Source: Flaveria trinervia
Lineage: Eukaryota > Streptophyta > Magnoliopsida > Asterales > Asteraceae
Assembly: GCA_025506515.1 (NCBI GenBank)
Contig: CM046442.1
Coordinates: forward strand, 59,815,376 to 59,879,375
Reading direction: 5' to 3'
Length of the DNA: 64,000 nucleotides
The notes under the pieces are model-generated. The model searched no databases. It worked only from the letters and a program-made list of their open reading frames with translations, and was not told the DNA's origin. Both the position numbers and the translations under genes were made by a program. How positions within the stretch are numbered: position 1 is the first letter of the stretch; every line of letters starts with the position of its first letter. Positions 9,964 to 19,858 of the stretch are shown here, one piece after another.

Positions 9964-10236
9964 CTAACTTTCAGTAAGTAGCTCATTTTCAGTTGCAAGA
10001 TTGTATTTCTCATCATGCAATTTTTCTATGTCAAAAATGAGAGATTTGATTTTGATTTCAAAACTTTTTAGTTCTCTCTTCATCATTTCTGACTTCACCT
10101 TTTCGTTTTTTATTTTATCTGCCAGTTTATGATTATGTTCTCTATACTCTTGTAATTCATTTGTGCATTTCTCACTACAAAGGTTAGTTTTTACCTCACT
10201 AGGCATTGCAGATGGTCCATCATTGATATGAGCCAT
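9964..10236 (-). pseudogene. E gag coiled coil
   Basis: A 90-residue open stretch dominated by Lys/Glu/Leu/Ile with a Leu-Cys-Ser-Glu-Lys-Cys motif near residue 20. The heptad-like pattern predicts a coiled coil. C (62560-62850) and D4 (36550-36311) hold comparable segments at the same position. One stop separates it from the zinc-knuckle segment. Confidence 0.65.
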
Positions 10237-10248
10237 GAGAGCATGATT

Positions 10249-10580
10249 CTAAAATTGAGGCTTGACTTCATCAGGATACACACTCCAGTCACATATCACA
10301 TCTTGTTTGATCACAAGGGCACTGGCAGAAGGCTGACTGCTTGCATGGGCTTGATTTGTCAGCTGTGGTTGATTCTGGTATGTTTGTTGATGATGAGAAT
10401 GATGGTACTGCTGTTGATGGTTGGTTGGCTGATAGCTTGAATTGAGCTGTGAGGATGATTGACCAGGAGAGTTCCTTGAATGGTTGGTTCTTTTAGGAGC
10501 ATTGCACTCTCTTGAGAAATGGCCAGTCATTCCACAGTTGAAGCATTTTACCTTGGATTTGTCATATCCAAGCTTTGTGT
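10249..10580 (-). pseudogene. E gag zinc knuckle and Gln/Ser-rich linker
   Basis: The CCHC box Cys-Phe-Asn-Cys-Gly-Met-Thr-Gly-His-Phe-Ser-Arg-Glu-Cys is intact at about 10495-10545, followed by a Gln/Asn/His/Ser-rich linker. The knuckle binds element RNA during packaging. The frame is interrupted towards the N-terminus. Confidence 0.75.
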
Positions 10581-11686
10581 TCTCATTCAGGCTTAATTTC
10601 TTCCTTTTCTGAAGAATTTCTTAGCTCTCATGGCAATCACTACCATTTGCCATTGTAGATCCATCTCCTCAACATCATCAGGATCTAATTCTTCTAAATC
10701 TTCTTGTATTAAATGGGCAGAAGTGAGTGTTCGCCCAAGATATGCTTCAAAACTTGCAACAAAGGCATTGTAGGTTGCCTTTTGCTCTTTTGATGTTCAG
10801 TCTTCTGGAGAGATTGTAGGTGCAGTGGAGACTTTTGAAGCTTGTGTTGAAGTTGAATGGTGATTGAATGATGGAGATGCAATGAACCCAGTATTGTTCA
10901 TTTGATCTCTTGATGAGATGAAGTCATCTTCCTCTGTGATGAAAGCATTTTCAACAGAATGTGATTCTGAAGGGAATTTGTAGGCTTTAATAACTCTTGG
11001 CCCACTCAAATTTCTGCTTCGTTCATCAAGTTCCAGAGCTTCAATCTTGGCTATCATAATGTCTAGAGTGGTACTCTCAAGATCAAGAGTATTTTTCAAC
11101 ATTGTGACATGTTGCTTCTAGCTTTCAGGCAGACTGTGAAGCATTTTTTTGTTGAGTTCTTTATGTTGTATGACACTCCCATAATTTCCAAGTCATTGAC
11201 CAACTGTACAAATCTGTGTAGTTGTTTTGATATGGATTCTCCTTTGGTCTGATGGACGGTTTCATACTGATTGAGCAGCTTGTCTTTGTTAATTTTAGCA
11301 ACTTCACTGCTACCTTCACACATAATTTTGAGAGCATCCCAAACAGCTTTAGCAGTTCCATATTTTTCCAATCTTTTTAGCACATCCATTTTGAGTGCTT
11401 GAGTCAAAATAGAGTATGCTTTAAGATCAATTTTGATTTTCTTATAATCATCTTCATGCAGAGTTAGGTCTTAAATTGGTATTCTAGCAGTCTTGTACAG
11501 TGCAGCTTGAGCTGTTGATAAAGTAACAGGAATATGTGGACCTTTACATATTGAGATCCAAAAGTCAGGATCTACACCTATGATATAATTTCTAAACCGT
11601 ATTCTCCATTGTTAAAACTCGGATTTGTGTTTAATCATGGGTGGTTTAGGTGTATGACCTAATTCATAGTAACTGTTAGAATCCAT
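10581..11686 (-). pseudogene. E gag, UBN2-type capsid region
   Basis: The ATG at 11686 begins with Met-Asp-Ser-Asn-Ser-Tyr and is preceded by the primer site 230 bp upstream. The open piece 11096-11407 has the UBN2 (retrotran_gag) features Val-Trp-Asp-Ala-Leu, Leu-Leu-Asn-Gln-Tyr-Glu and Lys-Gly-Glu-Ser-Ile. The piece 10797-11102 follows. Several stops and shifts interrupt it. Gag forms the particle. Confidence 0.75.
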
Positions 11687-11919
11687 GTTGATTTGTGTAA
11701 GTATAGATTTAGTTGATTTTAAGATTGATTATATTTGATGAGTCCAACTTGTTCAAGCAGTTTTATTGAGGTTCATAATGAGTGTTCTTGCTGTTTGACA
11801 GGAGTATTCTTTCTATTTGTTAAGTAGAGATGATGATATCTACTACTAGCAACTTGATTATCAGATCAATCGAGTTCTATTCAGTCTGTGCGCAGATCTA
11901 GAAAAGAACGAGAGCCAAA

Positions 11920-11933
11920 GCTCTGATACCAAT
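11920..11933 (-). other. E primer-binding site
   Basis: The minus strand reads ATTGGTATCAGAGC directly after the LTR. TGGTATCAGAGC is the usual Copia primer site complementary to initiator Met-tRNA, which primes minus-strand cDNA. It is intact here. Confidence 0.9.
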
Positions 11934-12658
11934 TGACTGGTTTTAGTAAGAGTGATATTCTTACTGAGAATCGAATATGATAATCAAGTCAATGATTGAG
12001 TGGCGGAAGCAAACAATCAAAGAACAATCAAGCAAGAAAAATTACTCATAAATTTTGTTTGTATGGATATATGATAGTTGGCAAATTAGAAAGAATAATT
12101 ATAACAAAATCCTCTTTCTATCAACCGTCACCTCAGTACGAGGTAAACTATTCTATTTATAGACAAGACAAGATGCCTTTACAAAATGACTAAACTACCC
12201 CTAACCTATTACATCAGAAACTAGTATATGTCTTGATCCGCATCTCTGTTTGTTCATCTGCATTGACAAATGTGGATGAAATAATCTTGATCCAAATTTC
12301 CACTTGATCATCAGCATTAGTAAGTTGGTCATCCGCATTGGTTATTGCAGATGAACAAATACTAGTGCGCATTTGGTTGGTCATCCGCATTGGTTAATGC
12401 GGATGATCAAAGTCTTGTCCGCATCTTCTTTTATTCTTTAGCATTAGTCAATGCGGAAGAGTAACTTAATGCGGAAGAGTACTTGTTCAGCATAAGTGTT
12501 GTGTCTTCCGCATTAGTTAATGTGGAAGAGTAAACACTTGTCCGCATCAGATTTTTGTCTTCCATATTAACTAATGCGGAAGATAATACTTGTTATTTTT
12601 TTTGTACTTCTTCATCCGCATTGCATCTTGGACTTGTGGGATTCCAGCTAAACAATCA
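11934..12658 (-). repeat. E 5' LTR
   Basis: One edge (CCAGTCA on the minus strand) is fixed by the primer site. The outer edge is placed at 12658 because TGATTG there mirrors CAGTCA. An outer edge at up to 12697 cannot be excluded, because the next 40 bp are unassigned. The inner 400 bp are filled with a short motif array (separate entry). Confidence 0.75.
12230..12620 (-). repeat. E LTR motif array (AATGCGGATGA / AATGCGGAAGA, both orientations)
   Basis: More than ten copies of CCGCAT or its complement ATGCGGA occur, often as face-to-face pairs such as TCCGCATTGGTTAATGCGGA. The motif recurs every 20-60 bp. Its position in the outer (U3) half of the LTR suggests promoter-proximal regulatory repeats; that role is inferred. 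Confidence 0.75.
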
Positions 12659-13007
12659 TCAATTCACCCATTGAGTTGGCATGTATGACACTTTCAGAGT
12701 GCAACAATTAAAACCCTTTTAATTTTATAAATTGAACTCACTTTTATTTATTATTATTTAACCTACTTAAATAATACTACAAATAATTTTTTCTGAATAA
12801 ATTATCCATATAATATGTTCTATTTCAAAAGCAATAATTTAGAAAGCCCATTTTCCAAATTGGTGTCAATATTTATTTGTATGATCACATCAACAAATAA
12901 ATATTCATTGGTGTTTGTTTAGTTTGTTATTGGGTATGACCCGACTTGGATCATAACGTACTAACCATATCAATCTTTTATGTGTATTGGGCATACATGA
13001 TCCAACA
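12659..13007 (-). repeat. Family A LTR fragment
   Basis: The reverse complement begins TGTTGGATCATGTATGCCC and continues into the typical A LTR start (GGGTCATACCCAATAACA). About 310 bp match clearly (12698-13007). The 40 bp before that may be a divergent continuation or flank. The fragment abuts the D2 LTR at 13008 and E at 12658. Confidence 0.75.
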
Positions 13008-13757
13008 ACTTACAACACAAACACACAATGAGGAGATGTGTTTAAGAACACTTAACATATCAAATAGGAAACTGGTAACACACTGGATTGATAATTAGAA
13101 CAAAAAGCAAATATTAGACAGAACAAGAACAAACAACATAAGTAAATTGGTTTTGGATAATGTTGTATTTGCTCTGAAGTTCTTTTACAAGGGTTAATGC
13201 CTAAGAAAAGATACAAGGACCTGAGATACATTATACTACATCCTACAACCGGTCATACTTAGAATGCCAGCTAGAAACATTTGAAAAATGTAGAGTCAAA
13301 AGGCAGATTGCCTTTTAACTAGTGACTATGATATGCCATAGCTCATATCCTAATATGTTACAAAAAGAATAAAAATATGTAAAGTACAAAGTACAGACTC
13401 AAGACCCCAATGTACAGATACCAAAAGCATGGACGTTTTCACAAATTTATGTAAGTTGATGACTGAATAGAGTTGCAACTTTATGGTAAAGTACATCAGA
13501 TAAAGAACGTGTTCAAAAGTCTTCAAAAGAAATTTGTCTTCACTTCTTGGCTTCAAAAGGATTTGCATTTGAAGCTTTGAAAGACTTCATTTTTGGCTTC
13601 GAAAGATGTTGGTCTTAGCTTCAGAAGATTTTAGACTTAGAATATTTTTAGTGCATGGTGTAAAACTTCCAAAGCCTTTCTACTCTGTACTACAGTGCAT
13701 GAATGCGGGAAGGACTTTGGATGTTTTAGGTGCACCATCCTTATATAAAACCTTACA
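13008..13757 (-). repeat. D2 3' LTR (family D)
   Basis: The right edge CCTTACA at 13757 and the sequence ACTTACAACACAAACACACA at the left match the D4 LTRs. About 20 bp at the left edge are lost at the junction with the A fragment. CTTCGGAAG-like motifs are degraded here. It is followed on the right by env-like sequence, as in D4. Confidence 0.8.
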
Positions 13758-14195
13758 AACTCCTAATAGGGTGATGCTACCAAAACAGTTGAAGACCTTA
13801 GATGTTGACAGTCCTTATCATGATGATAACCTTACCCTTCTTCATTACATGGTCTAGATTACTCAGATTCTCATAGTGTCTTCTCATCTCAAAGAGATCA
13901 TGTGGAGGTAGATTGAATATGCCCTGTCATATGTAGACACCTCAATACCTTGATCTTTGATTACATGGCATATTTCTAGATTAGTAATGTATGTCCAGGT
14001 AAAGATGGGTCTTCCTGATGCAAGAGGAGCTGCTTGAATTGGAGTTGTTTGAGCTTCCTCTTATTGCACTTCCTTAGGATGTTATGACTCATCTTAAGGT
14101 TTATAGGTGGATGACTCCGACTTCTTCTTCTTTGACTTAGGTCTAAAGGCCATGCTTTTTGTTGGATCAAGTAAGACCGGTGCAACCAAAACCAA
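13758..14195 (-). pseudogene. D2 env-like region remnant
   Basis: Homologous over its length to the C-terminal end of the D4 env-like region (27241-27690): the same order of the block around GATCATGTGGAGG, the block GGTCTTCCTGATGC and a Lys/Pro-rich end. Stops interrupt it. It proves that an extra 3' ORF is a general property of family D. It is cut at about 14195 by the D3 LTR. Confidence 0.7.
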
Positions 14196-15025
14196 ACACT
14201 TAGACAATTTTGGGTGCAACTAATGAAGAACTTCCGAAGGAAAATAAAGGTCTTCCGAAGGTTAATGCTGAGATTCTGATGCTTATGTCTTAAGAAGCTT
14301 CCAAAGGGAAACTCTAACTTCTATAGACAAAGTCTTCCATCTTACGAAACTCAACACTTTGAAAAAATCAAGACAATGACTACCGAAGTATGAAGACCTA
14401 AAGAAAGCCTCAAGCCTCGGAAGAAGTAGCCTCTTCCGAAGTATAAGTGGCTTCGGAAGAACTTGTTCTTCTGAAGCCAGTTAACCATTAGAAGAACCTA
14501 CTATGAACTAGTGGACATAAGTATGGTTCAACTGACACTCTGCTGTAAATCTCTTAGATACTACATGGCGCTTTCCCATGCCCATGTAGTTGACCATACT
14601 TTATTCCACTATTCATGGTTTATCAATTAGTATAGTTACCAACTTTAGTGGGTGACAAAAGGTAAGTCATGGACATGTCATGACTACCTTATCTACAATA
14701 CTTTATCTAAGATACCTTACCTTTATAAATGTAGTATTTACTTTAGTCATAGGTTTCCAGTTGGTATCAAAGTATATCCGACTGTAAGTAGTAGTAGTAT
14801 ATATAGTTTCTCGTTATGACTCATTTAATATGCTTATAAGAGTCCTGTAATACTTTGAGTTGAGAAGTAATATATACAAGTATCTTGAAAATGATTTTCC
14901 TGTGTTATTAGTTACTTAGTATATTATTATCAACTTTTAAAAGGGATTCTGTATCATCAAAACTGAGTGTGATTAAAAGAGTTTGAGATACAACCAAGTG
15001 TTAAGTGAGAAAAAATGATCCTGTA
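14196..15025 (+). repeat. D3 5' LTR (D-like)
   Basis: The right edge is fixed by a primer site ATTGGTATAAGAGC at 15026. The left edge is approximate. CTTCCGAAG or its complement occurs at 14231, 14252, 14432 and 14451, as in the other D LTRs, but the rest is divergent. A TATA-like run GTATATATAG lies near 14807. Confidence 0.7.
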
Positions 15026-15115
15026 ATTGGTATAAGAGCTTATTGGGCTCTAGATTATGAAATCTTACCATCCAAATCAACCTTTTCTTCACTTATTCTT
15101 TCACCACACTAAAAA

Positions 15116-16150
15116 ATGGCCCTCGACCTAAAATCTAAAGTTGAGATGGGGACAATGACTAAAGCACCTATCATCACCCCTAGAAACTTCACATCATGAA
15201 GAAGATGTATCAAAGGATTCATCACATACCAAGATGGCGAAATGTGGCAATCTCTCATCAATGGTCCTTACAGACCAAAGTTTGCAGCACTAGGTGGAAA
15301 TGGTGCTATGATAGAGAAGGCTGTAGAAGATTACTCTAATGAAGACCACAAAAGCTAGACAGTGATTGCAATGCTATGACTATTCTGATTACTGCTACAC
15401 CCAACTCTATTATGGTGGGTTTTGAGCATTACGGGTCAACCAAAGAACTGCTTGATGTCTTGTCTCAGATGTACTCCAGCTGGAATGACTACAAGAAAGA
15501 TTCACTGAAGCAACAATTTGAGATCTTCACTTACATTGCTGGAGAGACCATTAGCTAGCAATACTTAAGTATATGGATCTTATTTCCTCCCTTAAATCTA
15601 TGGGAGTGTCCCTTGAGTTGAGAGATCTCTCAAGAAAATTCATAAGTGCACTCCCAAATGAGTGGACGTTCTACTATGTCTCTATGAAGAGGACATAAAA
15701 CTTGAACTCCCTCACCATGACTAAACTTTATGGCATCCTTGATGGATACCGTGTAGAGATGCAGAAGAAGAGAGGCCATAAGATGAGCAGACCCTCAAGC
15801 CTTCCTGCTAGCAGCTTTTTAATGGTTGCTAAAGGCTCAGGATCCCCGACCTTAATAGTACCTGACCGATTTCCAGTAGTCATCCTGTTCTTCTGGGCCA
15901 TACATCACATTCCCTTAGACTCCAAGGTCTCAATAGGCTAAGCCAATTTCTTTTTAGGATAGTTGTGCCTTTGTCTCAGGAAATGGGCATTCTAGTGACT
16001 TTAAGTTATGCTTTGATGATCTAGAATACTTCAGACCAGATGATGTGGAATATGTGGACATTGTCCAACACATGGCTCTGTTAACTTATAGAGCTAAGAA
16101 GTTCTTCAAAAGAACTGAAAGGCAGATTCCCTAGATTCCAACTAACAACA
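15116..16150 (+). pseudogene. D3 gag, UBN2 part
   Basis: The ATG at 15116 lies 77 bp after the primer site and codes for Met-Ala-Leu-Asp-Leu-Lys, comparable with Met-Ala-x-Ile-Ser-Lys in D1 and D4. The open part 15376-15558 contains Ser-Leu-Lys-Gln-Gln-Phe-Glu and Gly-Glu-Thr-Ile-Ser. The next (15702-15941) has the Leu-Tyr-Gly-Ile-Leu block. Stops interrupt it at several places. The insertion at 16151 falls within this gene. Confidence 0.75.
16146..16150. other. Target-site duplication, left copy (CAACA)
   Basis: CAACA immediately before 16151 is repeated at 18823-18827 immediately after the inserted LTR. Five base pairs is the usual length for LTR retrotransposon integration. Confidence 0.85.
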
Positions 16151-18822
16151 TGTCACACCCTCAAAATCCACGTACAGGGTTTCATCACGAGGCGTGTGAA
16201 CAAACCAGGATCACAATCACTAGTTGCTCAGAACGACACTATATGCCACATTTTAAACAAAACCCAATAGAATTCAAAACTTGAAAACCATGCGGAAGCG
16301 TTTAGTAATTAAAACAAAACCAAAATATAAAAATGTATAATTTGACAAAATAGGCGCCAACTCAACAATTTAAAATCGATAAATGACAACCAACATTAAT
16401 GTCTTTTAAATAGAATCTTAGGATGCATGATGGACTCGTGTGGTGCTCCTAATGGCAAGCAGAGTTAACGACCTGAGAATAGCATACTAAAAATGTCAAC
16501 ACAATGGTTGGTGAGTTCAAGACTTTGCGTTTATCATAAATATGAATAGTTGTAAAACATAAGAAGTCTATTGAAATAGATAGCTAGTCTATATTCACAA
16601 CTAATAACCATAGTGATTTCGCGATCGAAGCTGACTGTGTTTCGTTTGTTGCCTCCCGTCACGACTTACAAGGTCGTGATGATGTTTGTGTTTAGGACCA
16701 TATTGCACCCGTTTGACCTCGAGTCACATAGGTGGGGCTCGTCAGACCTAGTAGCACTACCCAAGATTTCCCGCTAGTTCCCATTATTAACGATCTGAAA
16801 GTGTGAGGACTTTTCAAGGTATTAAGTACTATGTTAAAGCATAAACAACTTATAATAATAAAATAGCATTTGAGTACAAGTATGCTACCTCCCCCAGAAG
16901 AAAGTTTATAAAATAAAGGGGCATTAACTCACCTGGTGGGCAAATATAATGAATAAAGAGACGGTGATAGGTGAAAATACAACCCTTCATAGGTTACCTA
17001 GAACACACAAGTACATAAGTACGTGTACACAGAAAACTTAATAATCCTAGGTTAACCTAATTGACCCGTTTGACCTGTTGGTGACATATTTATTGAAATA
17101 TTGTTTAATCATATAAGATAACTTAACATACAAGAGTATCATGCAATTTATCCATCCGTATCACATTATCAACCTAGGTTCTACCTAAGTCATCATACCA
17201 TATTAGATCATCATACACTCATGCAAATCTTAAATAATCATCATGCTCAATTAATAGTAATACATCACATCAAATAATTCATATGTGAAGTCTAATCATG
17301 CACTACATGCCATGTGAAGCCACCCACGACCTCACATCCTAAACCCTGCCAATCCTACTAATTAGGGGCCTCGGATTCGCATGCGTGTATGATAATCATA
17401 ATCACATTACTAGCATACATAGTGATAACAAATTCCAAACAATTCATACATGAAGTCTAATCATGCACTACATGCCATGTGAAACCACCCACGACCTCAC
17501 ATCCTAAACCCTGCCAATCCTACTAAGTAGGGACCTCGGATTTGCATGCGTGTATGACAATCATAATCACATTACTAGCATACATAGTGACAACAAATTC
17601 CAAACCCAATCATGATCTTCTAATCACTAACTATAATCCATCATCATGTATGATCATCAAAAGCTATACCTCTTACATGATCAACCAAGCATCCATACAA
17701 CTCAATTACACATTCTATAACAACAAACATCATCAACAATCGTTCTAACATGATCTTAACATCACAAGCATGCCCAATTCATCATATCCAATGTTCCACA
17801 AAAATAAAGTTTCCCTTTTGGGAAAGAAATACCCAAAAGTGGTCTAGCATCCAATTCTATCATAATTTCAACAATTATTTACCTAATCAAGTTCATAGCA
17901 TTCATTCTAACATGTTAGCCACCTTCAAAACATCCAAATTCCAAAACATCATACACAAAAGTTTCTACTTTTAGTAAGTCATGATCAAAATCTTAATTTC
18001 ATAGATTTTCTTGCACAATTCAATTAAACCAACATCTAAGCATTACATCTAACATCTTAGTATCATCAAATCATGAGTTCCAAGAACAAAAAGTTCCTCT
18101 TATGGCAATTTATGAACTAGTGATCACACCATATATTTCTTGCACAATCAACATAATCTAGCATTAATACAACCTAACTAACATCATATTAACATCTAAC
18201 AATCATCAATTTCATATTATCATCATCAATTTCGACATTAGGGTTCATCTATATCAAAAACTAGGAGCAACCAATTAAAACTAACCTTTAGATGTGTAGA
18301 AATCAACAATTGGACTTGTAAAACACCTTGCAATGCATGAACTAGATCAAAATTGATTTGTTCTTGTTGTTTCTTGATCAAAATCACAAAAAGAGAGGGT
18401 GGGGAGAGGGGTTGCGGCCGATTATAGGGTTTGGAGGGTTTAGGGTTGGGAAATTTTGGTAATATCATGTTAAAAAGTATTTACAAAATAACCCCTTTAA
18501 TTTATTTTATAAAAAACTATTTTTCTAATACTTTTTAAATAATCTAGACTATAATTTATAAGTATTATTAACCAGCAATAATATTCCTAAACGTTTACAA
18601 CAAGTAACATAACACATAGAATATATATAACATGTTGTCACGTTATCACGTAAAATTCGCAAAGTAAATATTTAAAATTATGTAAATTCATGAACCACAT
18701 AATCACAACTAATAATCAAAATTATTAATTAGATTATTATTGTTTATCAATGAATATTATTATTAAGTCACCAACATTATTAACTAACAGAGTTTGGTAA
18801 TAGAAAATTACTAGATGTCACA
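16151..18822. repeat. Probable solo LTR of a Gypsy-type element (2.67 kb)
   Basis: It starts TGTCACACCC, ends GATGTCACA, is flanked by CAACA on both sides, and D3 gag resumes exactly after it. No gag or pol domain is visible inside, and I found no repeat of one end at the other that would make it a complete element. The size and the TG...CA ends fit a single Gypsy LTR left after LTR-LTR recombination. The C/T-rich leader-like tract near 18380-18430, read on the minus strand, hints at minus orientation. Confidence 0.75.
17276..17605. repeat. 165-bp tandem duplication inside the solo LTR
   Basis: The segment from 17276 to 17440 is repeated at 17441-17605 with about a dozen differences. Both copies start AATTCATA and end AAATTCCAAAC. 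It arose after or within the LTR family; another copy of the family would tell which. Confidence 0.9.
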
Positions 18823-19858
18823 CAACAAGTTTGGGTTAGACAAGACAAAGGGCAAATGCTACAACTGTTACCAACTTGGTCAATTTGCTAGGGAATGTAA
18901 GGCTCCCAAATCAAATCTGGGAACCTCACATGCCTCCACATATCCCTCTACACCTAATGCTATCGGGAAGTCAACATAAATAGCTGATGCGGCTTAAGAA
19001 TTTGAATGGAGTTTCATAGTACATGATGTGACTCCTGCTCAATCATTGATGGCTGGAACTGATGACATCAAGGTATATGAACACCTCTATACTCCAACAT
19101 GTATTGCTAAGGTTAAGTTACATCAGGACAATAATATAGAAATTAAATATGATATTGAGTCTTTAAATATCTTAAAATCTGATTCTAAAAGGGGTGAATC
19201 TGACTATCAAAAGAATATTAAAGAGTTAGAGAAAACAGTGTCCTTGTTAAAACATGAACATATCAACTACAAGACTCAAATCAAAGACTTTTAATATCTA
19301 AATTGACTGAGGCTCAAGCCTAGCTTGTCACAGCTGAGGCTCAAGCCAGGAAGCATGTTATATCTAAGCAAAACTTCCAAGCCTTTATTGCATCATCTTC
19401 TCACTCAAAAATTTGTTATCAAACTAAAGGCAGGTTGGAAACCAATAAAACTGCTCCACCACACTCTTATGAGTATATTAGACAACCAAGGTGTGGGATT
19501 GAAAAGCAAGAGTTTCCATCTACTGACCCACCTTCCCCCGAGTTAAGAGTGATGCAACTATGGAGACCATCATAGGGAAGAACCATGTAAACTAAACCTC
19601 TCTCACAAGTGATGATCAACCCCTAACCACCAAAACTAGAAGAAACCGAGGTAAGGCAACCAGAAAAACTTCAAGGAAAGTGGTTGAGTCCAAGCTGAGA
19701 ATAGACCCAAAAAAAAAAGGTGAATTTATTTCTGTAGGATTCCAGGTGGTTGGAAACTCTAATCCTGGAAAGGTGTGTACTACTAGCACACTTATTCTTC
19801 AAAAGGATAAGAAGAAAAAGGGAAAGACTGTTGATGAATACAAGAAATGCAAGAAACA
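18823..19858 (+). pseudogene. D3 gag, zinc knuckle and coiled coil
   Basis: Directly after the solo LTR the knuckle reads Cys-Tyr-Asn-Cys-Tyr-Gln-Leu-Gly-Gln-Phe-Ala-Arg-Glu-Cys; the zinc-binding His is Gln. The open frame 19028-19294 holds the Leu-Tyr-Thr-Pro-x-Cys-Ile-Ala-Lys-Val block and a coiled coil, as in D1 and D4. Frameshifts follow. The last part (19680-19858) is Lys-rich. Confidence 0.75.

Larger units (their letters stand above)
5831..12658 (-). mobile_element. E: SIRE-like Copia element, 5' LTR through RT (3' part missing)
   Basis: On the minus strand the order is LTR (12658-11934), primer site, gag with UBN2 domain, CCHC, coiled coil and second CCHC, protease, integrase, hinge, RT. 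This is the Copia order (integrase before RT). It stops inside RT at about 5831, so RNase H and the 3' LTR are missing. Frames carry many stops. The long spacer between first zinc knuckle and protease is typical of the SIRE/Maximus lineage. Confidence 0.85.
14196..19858 (+). mobile_element. D3: D-like Copia element, LTR and gag, split by a probable solo LTR
   Basis: It consists of an LTR, a near-canonical primer site, the gag start at 15116, a UBN2 region to 16150, an inserted 2.67-kb LTR (16151-18822), then gag zinc knuckle and coiled coil (18823-19858). Homology stops at 19858, where the G1 LTR starts. Protease and pol are absent from the window. Confidence 0.8.

Noticed and set aside
17542..17974. 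Two open frames of about 70 codons inside the solo LTR
   Set aside because: AT-rich low-complexity sequence, overlapping the 165-bp duplication, with no protein-like conservation.
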